NCBI GenBank assembly: GCA_946540705.1
Contig: CAMNJD010000372.1
Span: 1-11,025, forward strand
From: an uncultured Ruminococcus sp.
GTDB taxonomy: Bacteria; Bacillota; Clostridia; Oscillospirales; Ruminococcaceae
DNA: 11,025 nucleotides
Direction of reading: 5' to 3'
The translations under genes were made by a program, and so were the position numbers. Positions 1 through 10,190 of this stretch are shown piece after piece. Every line of letters begins with the position of its first letter. The stretch's first letter is position 1. The notes beneath the pieces are model-generated. The model was not told the origin of the DNA and searched no databases. It saw nothing but the letters and a program-made list of their open reading frames with translations.

Positions 1-964
1 CCTCACCGTGCATGCGGATGAAGCCGGCAGCTCTGCGGCCCTGCTTCGCGGTACGGCAGCGCGCTTTGCGCAGAAAGGGATCACCGCAGGCGGCTTTTGT
101 GCCTATACCGTTTCCGATGTGCTCAAGGGCAGCGGCATGTCATCGTCAGCGGCATTCGAGGTCATGCTCGGGACAATTCTCAACGATTTTTATGCAGATG
201 CGTCGCTTTCACAGGCAGAGCTCGCGATGATCGCGCAGTATGCGGAGAATGAATATTTCGGAAAGCCCTGCGGCCTGATGGATCAGATGGCCTGTGCGCT
301 CGGCGGCGTGACGGCCATTGACTTTGCCGATCCCGCAAAGCCGGTCTGGGAGCAGGTGCAGCTTGACCTCAATGCCGAGGGCTATGCGCTGTGCATCATT
401 GATTCCGGCGCGGATCATGCTGACCTGACCGATGAATATGCGGCAGTGCCGGCTGAGATGAAGTCGGTTGCCGCCGCACTCGGCAGAAGCGTCCTGCGGG
501 AGGCTGACGAGGCGGATGTTCTGGCGCATCTGCCGGAGCTCCGGGCGCAGTGCGGCGACCGTGCAGTGCTGCGTGCGATGCACTTCTTCAGCGACAATGC
601 GCGTGTTCCGATGCAGGTAAAGGCGCTGAGAGAGGGCCGCTTTGACGATTATCTCGCACTGGCCGCACAGTCAGGACGGTCATCGGTATCTGCACTGCAA
701 AATATTTATGCAGCGGGCAGCACGAAGCAGCAGGCGGTTGCGGTGACGCTCGCGCTCTGCGAAAAGCTGCTGGACGGCAGAGGCGCGTGCCGTGTCCACG
801 GCGGCGGCTTTGCGGGAACGGTGCAGGCCTATGTCCCGCTGGAAATGACTGAAGCATTCTGCGCACAGATCGACCGCGTGCTCGGAGAGGGTGCATGCTA
901 TGTGCTGCGCATCCGGAACTGCGGAGCCTGTGCGCTCTGGGAAGGAGAACCGTCATGCTGCTGA
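1..964 (+). CDS. galK: Galactokinase (GHMP kinase family), 5' truncated by window edge
   Basis: This would phosphorylate galactose to galactose-1-phosphate with ATP in the cytoplasm (Leloir pathway). The reading frame is open from base 2, so the GTG at base 8 is internal and the true start lies upstream. About 320 residues are visible of a family that usually runs 390-430. Numbering from base 8, the GHMP ATP-binding loop GSGMSSSAA lies at residues 41-49. The segment GLMDQM follows, with D92 in the place of the galactokinase catalytic Asp. The third GHMP motif, RVHGGGFAGTV, lies near residues 262-272. The N-terminal galactose-binding signature is outside the window, so another GHMP sugar kinase cannot be fully excluded. 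The stop TGA (962-964) overlaps the start of the next gene, which suggests translational coupling. The neighbours are a Mur ligase and a glycosyltransferase rather than galT or galE, so it may supply an activated sugar for envelope glycans, but that is inference. Confidence 0.85.
   Translation, partial: LTVHADEAGSSAALLRGTAARFAQKGITAGGFCAYTVSDVLKGSGMSSSAAFEVMLGTILNDFYADASLSQAELAMIAQYAENEYFGKPCGLMDQMACALGGVTAIDFADPAKPVWEQVQLDLNAEGYALCIIDSGADHADLTDEYAAVPAEMKSVAAALGRSVLREADEADVLAHLPELRAQCGDRAVLRAMHFFSDNARVPMQVKALREGRFDDYLALAAQSGRSSVSALQNIYAAGSTKQQAVAVTLALCEKLLDGRGACRVHGGGFAGTVQAYVPLEMTEAFCAQIDRVLGEGACYVLRIRNCGACALWEGEPSCC
941..947 (+). promoter_or_regulatory. Ribosome binding site of the MurD-like gene
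   Basis: GAAGGAG stands seven bases before the ATG at 955, inside the end of the galactokinase gene. It decides the start. The frame is open further upstream to an alternative TTG-like start region at 895, but that has no comparable site and would add 20 residues before the Rossmann-like N-terminus. Confidence 0.75.
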
Positions 965-2280
965 AGCTGATGAAGGAAATTGCCGCGGATCGGCGGATCC
1001 TGCTGCTGGGCTACGGCCGGGAGGGCAGAGCGGTCTGCAGGCGGCTGATGCAGGCCGGGGGCTATGCATCCCTCGGCATTGCCGATGCAAAGGAGATCAC
1101 CGGCGCACCTGCGGGCGTATCGCTGCATATCGGCGCGGATTATCAGGACGCGATGCGGGAATACGACATCGTGTTCAAGAGCCCGGGCATTGTCCTGACG
1201 GAGGGGCACAAGCCTGAGCAGCTCTCCTGCCGCGTGACCTCCCTGACCGAGCTGTTCCTGACCGCCTACCGCAGTCAGATCATCGGCATTACCGGCACAA
1301 AGGGCAAGTCCACGACCTCTGCACTGCTGTATCATGTGCTGCAAACGGCGGGTGTTCCGTCCGTGCTCGGCGGCAATATCGGCATCCCGACCGCAGACCT
1401 CTATGAACAGATCACGCCGGATACCGTCATCGTCACGGAGATCGGCGTGCATCAGCTTGAATACTGTCACGTATCGCCGAAAACGGCGGTGTTCCTGAAT
1501 CTTTATGAGGAGCATCTCGATCATTACGGCACATTTGAATATTACGCATTCTGCAAGGAGAATATCTACCGCAATCAGCAGCCAGGGGATTTCCTCATCA
1601 GCGGACAGCCCGGACTCCCGGCTGCGGGTGACTGCAAGGCGGAGGTGCTGCACTTCACAAAGGACGATCCGGCTGCGGATGTGTCACTGCTGAACGGCAA
1701 TACGGCACTGTACCGCGGCGAAACGCTGCGTCTGCCCGATGATATGGCGCTGACCGGTGTCCATAACCGCTGCAACTGTGCATTTGTGTATGCGCTGGCA
1801 AAGCGGCTCGGCGTGAACGATGCAGATATCGTGCGGGGGATCCGGAGCTTCCATCCGCTGCCGCACCGGCTCTCTCCCGTGGGAACATACCACGGCATCC
1901 GCTGGTTCGACGATTCGATCTCAACAGCCTGCGAGACCTGTATTCAGGCGCTCGACAGCCTGCCCGATACCGATACCGTGCTGATCGGCGGCATGGACAG
2001 GGGCATTTCCTATCAGCCGCTGATCCGCTATCTTGTGCAGTCTGCCGTGCCGCACATCATTCTGATGTCGGATTCGGGACGGCGCATTCAGGAGGAGGCA
2101 CCGCAGGCTCTGAAGCCCCGCCTCTCCTATGCGGAGACACTGCCCGAGGCGGTCGCGCTCGCAAAGCGCATCACCGCGCCGGGGAAAATCTGTCTGCTGT
2201 CGCCCGCTGCGGCCAGCTATAATGTATACCAGAACTTTGAAAAGCGCGGCGAGCATTTTCAGGCGCTTGCGAAAGAATGA
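955..2280 (+). CDS. murD: MurD-like UDP-N-acetylmuramoyl-L-alanine:glutamate ligase
   Basis: This is an ATP-dependent Mur ligase of 441 residues, close to the 438 of E. coli MurD, expected in the cytoplasm. It should add glutamate to UDP-MurNAc-L-alanine in peptidoglycan precursor synthesis. The N-terminal nucleotide-sugar-binding fold begins with ILLLGYGREG (residues 15-24). The P-loop GTKGKST is at 114-120, and the central-domain segment EEHLDHYG is near 185-192. K201 in CKENIY fits the carbamylated lysine of the family. HPLPHRLSPV (about 300-309) opens the C-terminal domain. LSPAAASYNVYQNFEKRG near 415-432 matches the family's LSPACAS...NFEQRG segment, keeping the Ser and Phe that hold the glutamate. 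The oddity is that the conserved NDSKATN motif reads DDSISTA (319-325), with Ile where the substrate-binding Lys stands. This may mark a paralogue or a changed substrate (see findings). It overlaps the galactokinase by ten bases and is followed after 18 bases by a glycosyltransferase. The family is firm; the precise substrate and the symbol are less so. Confidence 0.8.
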   Translation: MLLKLMKEIAADRRILLLGYGREGRAVCRRLMQAGGYASLGIADAKEITGAPAGVSLHIGADYQDAMREYDIVFKSPGIVLTEGHKPEQLSCRVTSLTELFLTAYRSQIIGITGTKGKSTTSALLYHVLQTAGVPSVLGGNIGIPTADLYEQITPDTVIVTEIGVHQLEYCHVSPKTAVFLNLYEEHLDHYGTFEYYAFCKENIYRNQQPGDFLISGQPGLPAAGDCKAEVLHFTKDDPAADVSLLNGNTALYRGETLRLPDDMALTGVHNRCNCAFVYALAKRLGVNDADIVRGIRSFHPLPHRLSPVGTYHGIRWFDDSISTACETCIQALDSLPDTDTVLIGGMDRGISYQPLIRYLVQSAVPHIILMSDSGRRIQEEAPQALKPRLSYAETLPEAVALAKRITAPGKICLLSPAAASYNVYQNFEKRGEHFQALAKE

Positions 2281-2298
2281 CCGGAGGAAAGTCACAGC

Positions 2299-3276
2299 AT
2301 GAATACAATTTATCTCGTGGTTCCTTGTTACAATGAGGAGGAGGTTCTGCCGGAAACGGCCAAGCGTCTCCACAGGAAGATGAAGCAGCTTCAGAAGGCG
2401 GAAAAGATCTCGCCGGACAGCCGTGTGATCTTTGTCGATGACGGCTCAAAGGACAGAACATGGCGGCTGATCGAAAAGCTGCATGAAAAGATGCCGCAGA
2501 TGTTTGACGGCGTCAGGCTCTCGCGGAATGAGGGGCATCAGAATGCGCTCTTTGCCGGACTGATGGAGGCAAAGGACCGCTGCGATGCGGCGATCTCGCT
2601 CGATGCGGATTTGCAGGACGATATCGAAGCAATCGACAGGATGATCGTGAAGTTCGAGGAGGGAAGCGATATCGTGTACGGTGTGCGCAGTCAGCGTGAT
2701 ACCGACACCTTCTTCAAGCGCACGACCGCCCGCGGCTTCTATAAGGTCATGAAGCATATGGGCGTGGAAATGGTCGAGGATCACGCGGATTTCCGGCTGA
2801 TGAGCCGCCGCGCACTGGAGGGACTTGCGGAATTCCGGGAGGTCAACCTCTTTCTCCGCGGCATGGTGCCGATGATCGGCTACCGCTCCGCACAGGTGTT
2901 CTACGAGCGCGGCGAGCGCTTTGCCGGCGAATCGAAATATCCGCTGCGGAAGATGCTCGCATTTGCCGCGCAGGGCATCACCTCACTTTCAGTCAAGCCG
3001 ATCCGGCTCATCACCTCGCTCGGCATCGGCATCTTCCTCGCGAGCTTTTTCATTCTCATCTACTCGCTGATCCGGCACCTCACGGGACATACCGTCGCGG
3101 GCTGGACGTCCACGGTGTTCTCGATCTGGGCGATCGGCGGACTTCAGCTCCTTGCAATCGGCATCATCGGCGAATATATCGGAAAGATCTACCTGGAAAC
3201 CAAGGCCAGACCGAAATACCTGATCGAGGAACGGCTGCATGCCGATCCGGCGCAGGAGCAGGCTCCGAAAGAATGA
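2299..3276 (+). CDS. Membrane-anchored family 2 glycosyltransferase (GtrB/CsbB/YkcC type)
   Basis: This protein of 325 residues most likely transfers a sugar from a nucleotide sugar to undecaprenyl phosphate at the inner face of the membrane, as GtrB/DPM1-like enzymes do. The GT-A domain begins at once with IYLVVPCYNEEEVLP (4-18). VDDGSKDRT (46-54) binds the nucleotide, and DADLQDD (102-108) is the metal-binding DxD region. DHADFRLMSR (161-170) and the RGERFAGESKY segment (204-214) are typical of this polyprenyl-phosphate subfamily. Two hydrophobic membrane helices follow at about 237-258 and 270-293, with a short charged tail. The start ATG is supported by GGAGG at 2283-2287. It sits 18 bases after the Mur ligase and is probably co-transcribed with it. 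It may make a lipid-linked sugar used to decorate wall polymers or secreted glycoproteins. The donor sugar cannot be read from the sequence. Confidence 0.85.
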   Translation: MNTIYLVVPCYNEEEVLPETAKRLHRKMKQLQKAEKISPDSRVIFVDDGSKDRTWRLIEKLHEKMPQMFDGVRLSRNEGHQNALFAGLMEAKDRCDAAISLDADLQDDIEAIDRMIVKFEEGSDIVYGVRSQRDTDTFFKRTTARGFYKVMKHMGVEMVEDHADFRLMSRRALEGLAEFREVNLFLRGMVPMIGYRSAQVFYERGERFAGESKYPLRKMLAFAAQGITSLSVKPIRLITSLGIGIFLASFFILIYSLIRHLTGHTVAGWTSTVFSIWAIGGLQLLAIGIIGEYIGKIYLETKARPKYLIEERLHADPAQEQAPKE

Positions 3277-3301
3277 CCGGACAGTCTTTTTTCGTTTTTT
3301 T
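3269..3301 (+). terminator. Weak candidate terminator after the glycosyltransferase
   Basis: A short imperfect stem (GAC at 3275-3277 with GTC at 3284-3286, extended by A-rich bases pairing with T's past one mismatch) runs straight into six T's, then CG, then seven T's (3295-3301). The T-tract is convincing and the stem is weak. It lies at the stop codon and just before the secA promoter, where a terminator would be expected. Confidence 0.4.
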
Positions 3302-3312
3302 GCATGAAGCTA

Positions 3313-3341
3313 TTGACAAATTGCGCAAGATATAGTAAACT
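3313..3341 (+). promoter_or_regulatory. Sigma-A (sigma-70-type) promoter for secA
   Basis: A perfect -35 box TTGACA (3313-3318) and a 17-base spacer lead to TAAACT (3336-3341), a four-of-six match to TATAAT. A second, poorly spaced TATAGT overlaps at 3331-3336. The T-rich run just upstream could act as an UP element. Transcription would begin near 3348, giving an untranslated leader of about 70-75 bases. This is the only convincing promoter in the window and probably drives secA, the epimerase and perhaps the cellulase. Confidence 0.7.
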
Positions 3342-3421
3342 GAATATGTATGGGATCGCACGGCTCGGGCGGGAAAGCCGGCTGCAGTGCGCTTTCAGAG
3401 TAATGAAAAGGCGGTTATGTA
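3342..3421 (+). promoter_or_regulatory. secA leader with small hairpin and ribosome binding site
   Basis: The leader carries a five-pair stem CGGCT (3361-3365) with AGCCG (3376-3380) around a ten-base loop. The 3' arm can also take part in the palindrome AGCCGGCT (3376-3383). AAAGGCGG (3407-3414) is an imperfect Shine-Dalgarno site seven bases before the ATG at 3422. No known riboswitch or SecM-like reading frame is recognised here. A regulatory role for the stem is only possible. Confidence 0.35.
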
Positions 3422-6162
<2,741 letters not shown>

Positions 6163-6166
<4 letters not shown>

Positions 6167-7380
6167 GCAGGCGGGAAAAACTGAACACGCTGGCAGCGGA
6201 ATGTGAGCAGGAGCTCAAAGGGCATATCCTGCCCTTCTGGATGAACCTGCGCGATCCGCGCGGCGGCTTCTACGGGCAGATGACCTATGATCTTGCGCTG
6301 AAAAAGGACGCCCCGAAAGGGATCATCCTGCATGCGCGGATTCTGTGGGCTTTTTCCTCGGCGTATCTGCGCTTTCAGGATGACGCCTATCTCGATGCTG
6401 CCAGACATGCCTATGATTTTTTGCAGCAGGCGTGGGATATGGAGTACGGCGGCTTCTACTGGTCGATGACGGCCGACGGAAAGCCCTTTGAAACGAATAA
6501 ATATGCCTATTGCAGCGCGTTCTGCATCTACGGCCTGACGCTCTACTCCGAGGCCGCGCACGACCGCGATGCACTGAATCTTGCGCTGAAGACGTTTGAC
6601 TGTATTGAGGCGCATTTTGCACAGCGCGACGGCTATATCGAAACCTTCACCGGGAGCTGGCAGACGCTCGAAAACGATCATCTGTCCGAGCATGACCTCC
6701 ATGCGGCAAAGACCATGAATACGACGCTGCACCTGATTGAGGCCTATGCAGAGCTCTATCGCGTTACAAAATATGCCTATATCGGCGAGGCGCTGCACAA
6801 GCTGCTGCGGCTCATTGCCGATGAGATCTATCAGCCGGAGGAGCGGATGCTCGGCGTGTTCTTTGACGGGAATCTCTCGCTGCTGGGCGATCTCCATTCC
6901 TACGGACATGACATTGAAGCAAGCTGGCTGCTCGATCACGCATGTGACTGCCTCGGAAAAAAGCGCGTCACGGCGGAGTTCCGCACGCTGGACTATACCC
7001 TTGCGAATCATGTTTATGAGGCGGCGTTCAGGGACGGCGCTCTCTATAATGAGCGGTTCATGCAGGACATCGACAAAACCCGGGTCTGGTGGGTTCAGGC
7101 GGAGGGTGTGCTCGGCTTCCTGAATGCCGCAAAAACTGCGGAGACATTAAAGAAAGACAGTCCCGCAGCCGAAAAATACATTTCCTGCGCACTGACGCTC
7201 TGGGATACGGTCAAGAACAATCAGATCGACAAGCGTCCCGGCGGTGAGTGGCTCTCCGAGACAGATACAGACGGAACGCCGCACACGGACTGTGATATGG
7301 CTGGTATCTGGAAATGCCCGTATCACAACAGCCGAATGTGCCTCGAGGTGATCAGAAGGGTTTCCGATGACTTCATTTGA
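6163..7380 (+). CDS. Cellobiose 2-epimerase (AGE family)
   Basis: This cytoplasmic enzyme (EC 5.1.3.11) reversibly converts cellobiose to 4-O-beta-D-glucosyl-D-mannose, and often acts on lactose and mannobiose. It has 405 residues, with the (alpha/alpha)6-barrel composition of the N-acylglucosamine 2-epimerase superfamily and no signal peptide. The early segments HILPFWMNLRD (21-31) and GIILHARILWAFSSAY (53-68) closely resemble the R. albus enzyme as I recall it. Likely active-site residues are R59, H190 in TLHLIEAY, H249 and E252 in SYGHDIEASWL, W309-W310, E314, and H388 in WKCPYHNSR near the C-terminus. These fit the three catalytic histidines and the general acid/base arrangement known for the family. 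The start ATG lies inside the secA stop (ATGA), so translation is probably coupled to secA, as the upstream Shine-Dalgarno is poor. It is followed after 46 bases by a secreted cellulase. A general N-acylglucosamine 2-epimerase is the main alternative. Confidence 0.9.
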
Positions 7381-7410
7381 CGGGGATTTGAAACAAATCA
7401 ACATTCTGAA

Positions 7411-7416
7411 AAGGGG
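7411..7416 (+). promoter_or_regulatory. Ribosome binding site of the GH9 cellulase gene
   Basis: AAGGGG lies ten bases before the ATG at 7427. It supports that start over an in-frame ATG at 7367, which would overlap the epimerase gene and put 20 extra residues ahead of a clear signal peptide. The rest of the 46-base gap (7381-7426) shows no convincing promoter. Confidence 0.6.
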
Positions 7417-7426
7417 CGATTGTACA

Positions 7427-10105
7427 ATGAAGCAATCCAAAAAATGGGTGCGCAGAGGGCTTAGCATCTGTCTGTCCGCGATTATGTCGGGCGCGATGAT
7501 GCTGAGTGCGGCTGCGGATGCAGGCGAGGACCCGGGAAAGGTCGATGACAAAGACAAGGTTTTCCCGGATCCTAAGAGCTTTTCCTATGACGACGTAGAG
7601 GTGAATTTTGCGAAAGCACTGCAATATTCGATCTACTTCTACGACGCGAACAAGTGCGGCACCAGAACCGGAAACCTCGAATGGCGCGGCGACTGCCATA
7701 TGGAGGACGCTGCCATTCCGCTGACACACTGGGACAACGAAAGCAAAAAATCCATTCCGATCGGCGTGAATGTCTCCGATGAATGGGTCGCCGAGCACAA
7801 GGATATCCTTGATCCGGACGGCGACGGCTGCATTGACTGTGAGGGCGGCATGCACGATGCGGGCGACCATGTGAAATTCTGCCTGCCCGGCTCCTATGCC
7901 GCCTCGACACTGGGCTGGGGCTACTACGAATTCCGCGATGCCTACGAGAAAACCGGCCAGGCCGCGCATATCGAGCAGATTCTCCACGCCTTCTGCGACT
8001 TCTACCTGAAGTCGATCTACTACAATGAGGACGGCTCGATCCTCGCCTATGTCTATCAGGTCGGCGAGGGCAAGTGCGACCACAATTACTGGATTACACC
8101 GGAGCTTCAGGGCACGCATCTGCTGGATTTCGGCAGACCGGCCTACCTCGCGACAACTGAGACGCCCGCCTCCGATATGTGTGCCGGAACGGCTGCCGCG
8201 CTCGCGATCTCCTACCTCAATTTCAAGGATACTGAGCCCGAATTCGCTGAGGAATGCCTCAAGGGTGCTTATGCACTCTACGATTTCGCGGTCGAGACCC
8301 ACGCCGAGGACGAGGGCCTGAAGGTGCTGTCGCTGGGCTATGACGGCGGCTTCTATACCTCCAGCTATGACTACGACGAGCTCGCCTGGGCAGCAGTCTG
8401 GCTCTATGAATGCACGGTCGATAAGGATCCGGCCAAGAAGCAGGAGGCTTATGATAAGTATATTGATGCGATCATCCATGTGGATGAGACAGTTTCCGGC
8501 GAAATGGGCGCACACCCCTATACCGGCTATATGAAGCGCATCATCAAGGACACCGGCAACTGCTGGCAAAATATCTGGGTACACTGCTGGGATACCGTCT
8601 GGGGCGGCGTGTTCGCAAAGCTCGCGCCGATTACCAATATCTCAAGAGACTGGTACATCTTCCGCTGGAACCTCGAATTCTGGTCGGGCATGAAGAAAGA
8701 AGAAGCTGCGGCCGCTACGGGACTGAAGCCCGCTGTCACCTCGCACAAGAAGTTCGGTCTGGACGATCAGATCTGGAACACCAAGATCACCGCAAAGGAG
8801 ATCAAGGATCTGCCGGACTGCGACGGCGCTTTCCTGGCGAAAACACCCGCCGGCTTCGGCATGCTCAATGACTACGGCTCTGCGCGCTATGATACCGCAT
8901 TCCAGCTCTGCGCCTGCGTCTATGCCAAGGAAACCGGCGACACGACCTTCTCCGACTGGGCAGAGGGTCAGATGGAATACATCATGGGCAAGAACCCCAT
9001 GAACAGACCGTATATCGTCGGCTATTCCGACACAGCCGCCTCGCACCCGCACCACCGTGCGGCACACGGCTCGCTCGACCTCAACATGGATCACCCGGCA
9101 GATCAGACGCATGTCCTCTGGGGTGCGCTGGTCGGCGGCCCGGATGCCATTGACTGGCACCGTGACCTCACAAAGGACTATATCTACAACGAAGTCGCGG
9201 TTGACTACAATGCCGCATTCGTCGGCGCATGCGCCGGTCTCTACGACCTCTACGGCACTGCCAACATGAAGCCGGAGGAAAACTTCCCCCCGCTCGAATC
9301 CAGCTACAAGACCGACGACGAAATGCAGGAATTCACCCTGAAGGCTGCGGTCGGTCAGGAGGACAACATGGCAACGCAGGTGCTGATCGAGATTTGCAAC
9401 AAGACACAGCGCCCGCCGCGCTACCTCGATGAGATCAAGGTGCGCTATTACTTCAATATCTCCGAGGTCCTGGAAAATAACGGCACCGTCGATGACCTGA
9501 AGGTGCGCATCGACTACGACACCATGAAATCTGACTCGAACGGCGAATATCAGGTCACAACCGAGATCGTCCAGTATGACGACAAGGGCGGCTGCTATGT
9601 CGAAATGACATGGCCGGATTACAAGTTCTACGGCTCGCTTCAGTTCCAGTTCGCAATCATGGATGATGTGCAGAACGACGAATATACCTTCATCTGGGAT
9701 CCGACAAATGACTACAGCCGCAGCGATCTGAAAACCGCAAAGGAGCTCGGCGTTTCGCTCAACAAGGCACCGGACTTCTATGACAAGATCACGATGTATG
9801 TCGAGGGACAGCAGGTCTGGGGCATTGATCCGCAGGGCGTCGGCCCGGATGATTCGCCTGTCGTTGAGCCTACGGACAAGGTAATGTACGGCGATGTGGA
9901 CTGCAACGGCGAGGTCAATGTCATGGATGCCGTGCTGCTCGCACGCATTACCGGTGATGACAGCACCCTGAAGCCGGGTGAGGTAACCGATCAGAGCAAG
10001 ACCAATTCGGATGTGACGCACGACGGTGCCTGCACGACGGAAGACCTCGCCAAGCTGATGAGATATCTGGCGAACAAAATCAAGCTCATTGACCTCAGCA
10101 AGTAA
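7427..10105 (+). CDS. Secreted cellulosomal endoglucanase GH9-CBM3c-dockerin
   Basis: This is a family 9 glycoside hydrolase (inverting beta-1,4-glucanase) of 892 residues, exported and docked in a cellulosome. A signal peptide covers about residues 1-32, with a basic KQSKKWVRR start, a hydrophobic stretch and an AADA cleavage region. The GH9 domain spans about 60-620. MHDAGDHVKF carries the catalytic Asp pair D144 and D147. DELAWAAVWLY and SHPHHRAAHGS (539-549) are the family substrate-cleft segments, and NEVAVDYNAAF holds the likely acid Glu, E589. A CBM3c-like module follows (about 635-795), which in such enzymes helps feed cellulose chains to the active site and supports processivity. A type I dockerin closes the protein (about 820-885), with calcium loops DVDCNGEVNVMD and DVTHDGACTTED. 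A calcium-loop-like insert DPDGDGCID sits just before the catalytic Asp pair. The gene probably shares the secA-epimerase transcript. Family and architecture are firm; endo versus processive action is inferred. Confidence 0.95.
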   Translation: MKQSKKWVRRGLSICLSAIMSGAMMLSAAADAGEDPGKVDDKDKVFPDPKSFSYDDVEVNFAKALQYSIYFYDANKCGTRTGNLEWRGDCHMEDAAIPLTHWDNESKKSIPIGVNVSDEWVAEHKDILDPDGDGCIDCEGGMHDAGDHVKFCLPGSYAASTLGWGYYEFRDAYEKTGQAAHIEQILHAFCDFYLKSIYYNEDGSILAYVYQVGEGKCDHNYWITPELQGTHLLDFGRPAYLATTETPASDMCAGTAAALAISYLNFKDTEPEFAEECLKGAYALYDFAVETHAEDEGLKVLSLGYDGGFYTSSYDYDELAWAAVWLYECTVDKDPAKKQEAYDKYIDAIIHVDETVSGEMGAHPYTGYMKRIIKDTGNCWQNIWVHCWDTVWGGVFAKLAPITNISRDWYIFRWNLEFWSGMKKEEAAAATGLKPAVTSHKKFGLDDQIWNTKITAKEIKDLPDCDGAFLAKTPAGFGMLNDYGSARYDTAFQLCACVYAKETGDTTFSDWAEGQMEYIMGKNPMNRPYIVGYSDTAASHPHHRAAHGSLDLNMDHPADQTHVLWGALVGGPDAIDWHRDLTKDYIYNEVAVDYNAAFVGACAGLYDLYGTANMKPEENFPPLESSYKTDDEMQEFTLKAAVGQEDNMATQVLIEICNKTQRPPRYLDEIKVRYYFNISEVLENNGTVDDLKVRIDYDTMKSDSNGEYQVTTEIVQYDDKGGCYVEMTWPDYKFYGSLQFQFAIMDDVQNDEYTFIWDPTNDYSRSDLKTAKELGVSLNKAPDFYDKITMYVEGQQVWGIDPQGVGPDDSPVVEPTDKVMYGDVDCNGEVNVMDAVLLARITGDDSTLKPGEVTDQSKTNSDVTHDGACTTEDLAKLMRYLANKIKLIDLSK

Positions 10106-10117
10106 ATACACAGCATT

Positions 10118-10157
10118 GGTTCAGACAGTATCCGGGCTTCCGGGTGCTGTCTGAATC
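10118..10157 (+). terminator. Strong 18-pair hairpin after the cellulase gene
   Basis: The arms 10120-10135 and 10140-10155 pair without any mismatch (14 Watson-Crick pairs and two G-T) around the tetraloop GCTT, with further pairs at 10118-10119. It starts 12 bases after the cellulase stop codon. The following bases (TCGTTCT) are only modestly T-rich. It could be an incomplete or leaky intrinsic terminator, or an mRNA-stabilising or processing element between two genes of one operon. Confidence 0.6.
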
Positions 10158-10173
10158 GTTCTGAATGGAATTT

Positions 10174-10181
10174 GGAAAGGA
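10174..10181 (+). promoter_or_regulatory. Ribosome binding site of the dockerin lipoprotein gene
   Basis: GGAAAGGA lies nine bases before the ATG at 10191, and supports the start chosen for the last gene. No clear -35/-10 pair was found in the 85-base gap, so transcription may read through the hairpin from upstream. Confidence 0.6.
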
Positions 10182-10190
10182 TTGGCGTAC

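Noticed and set aside
895..954. Twenty-residue N-terminal extension of the Mur ligase
   Set aside because: It lies within the galactokinase gene and lacks a ribosome binding site, whereas GAAGGAG precedes the ATG at 955.
7376..7407. Possible promoter before the cellulase (TTTGAC with CATTCT)
   Set aside because: The spacing is about 20 bases and the -10 match is poor. It is not better than chance in this stretch.
7367..7426. Earlier ATG start for the cellulase
   Set aside because: It overlaps the epimerase end, has no good ribosome binding site, and would bury the signal peptide behind 20 polar residues. The ATG at 7427 fits better.
8642..10111. Long minus-strand frames opposite the cellulase (8642-10111 and 7373-8584)
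   Set aside because: Both are in register with the cellulase codons and arise from the same codon bias. The plus strand carries clear GH9, CBM3 and dockerin motifs.
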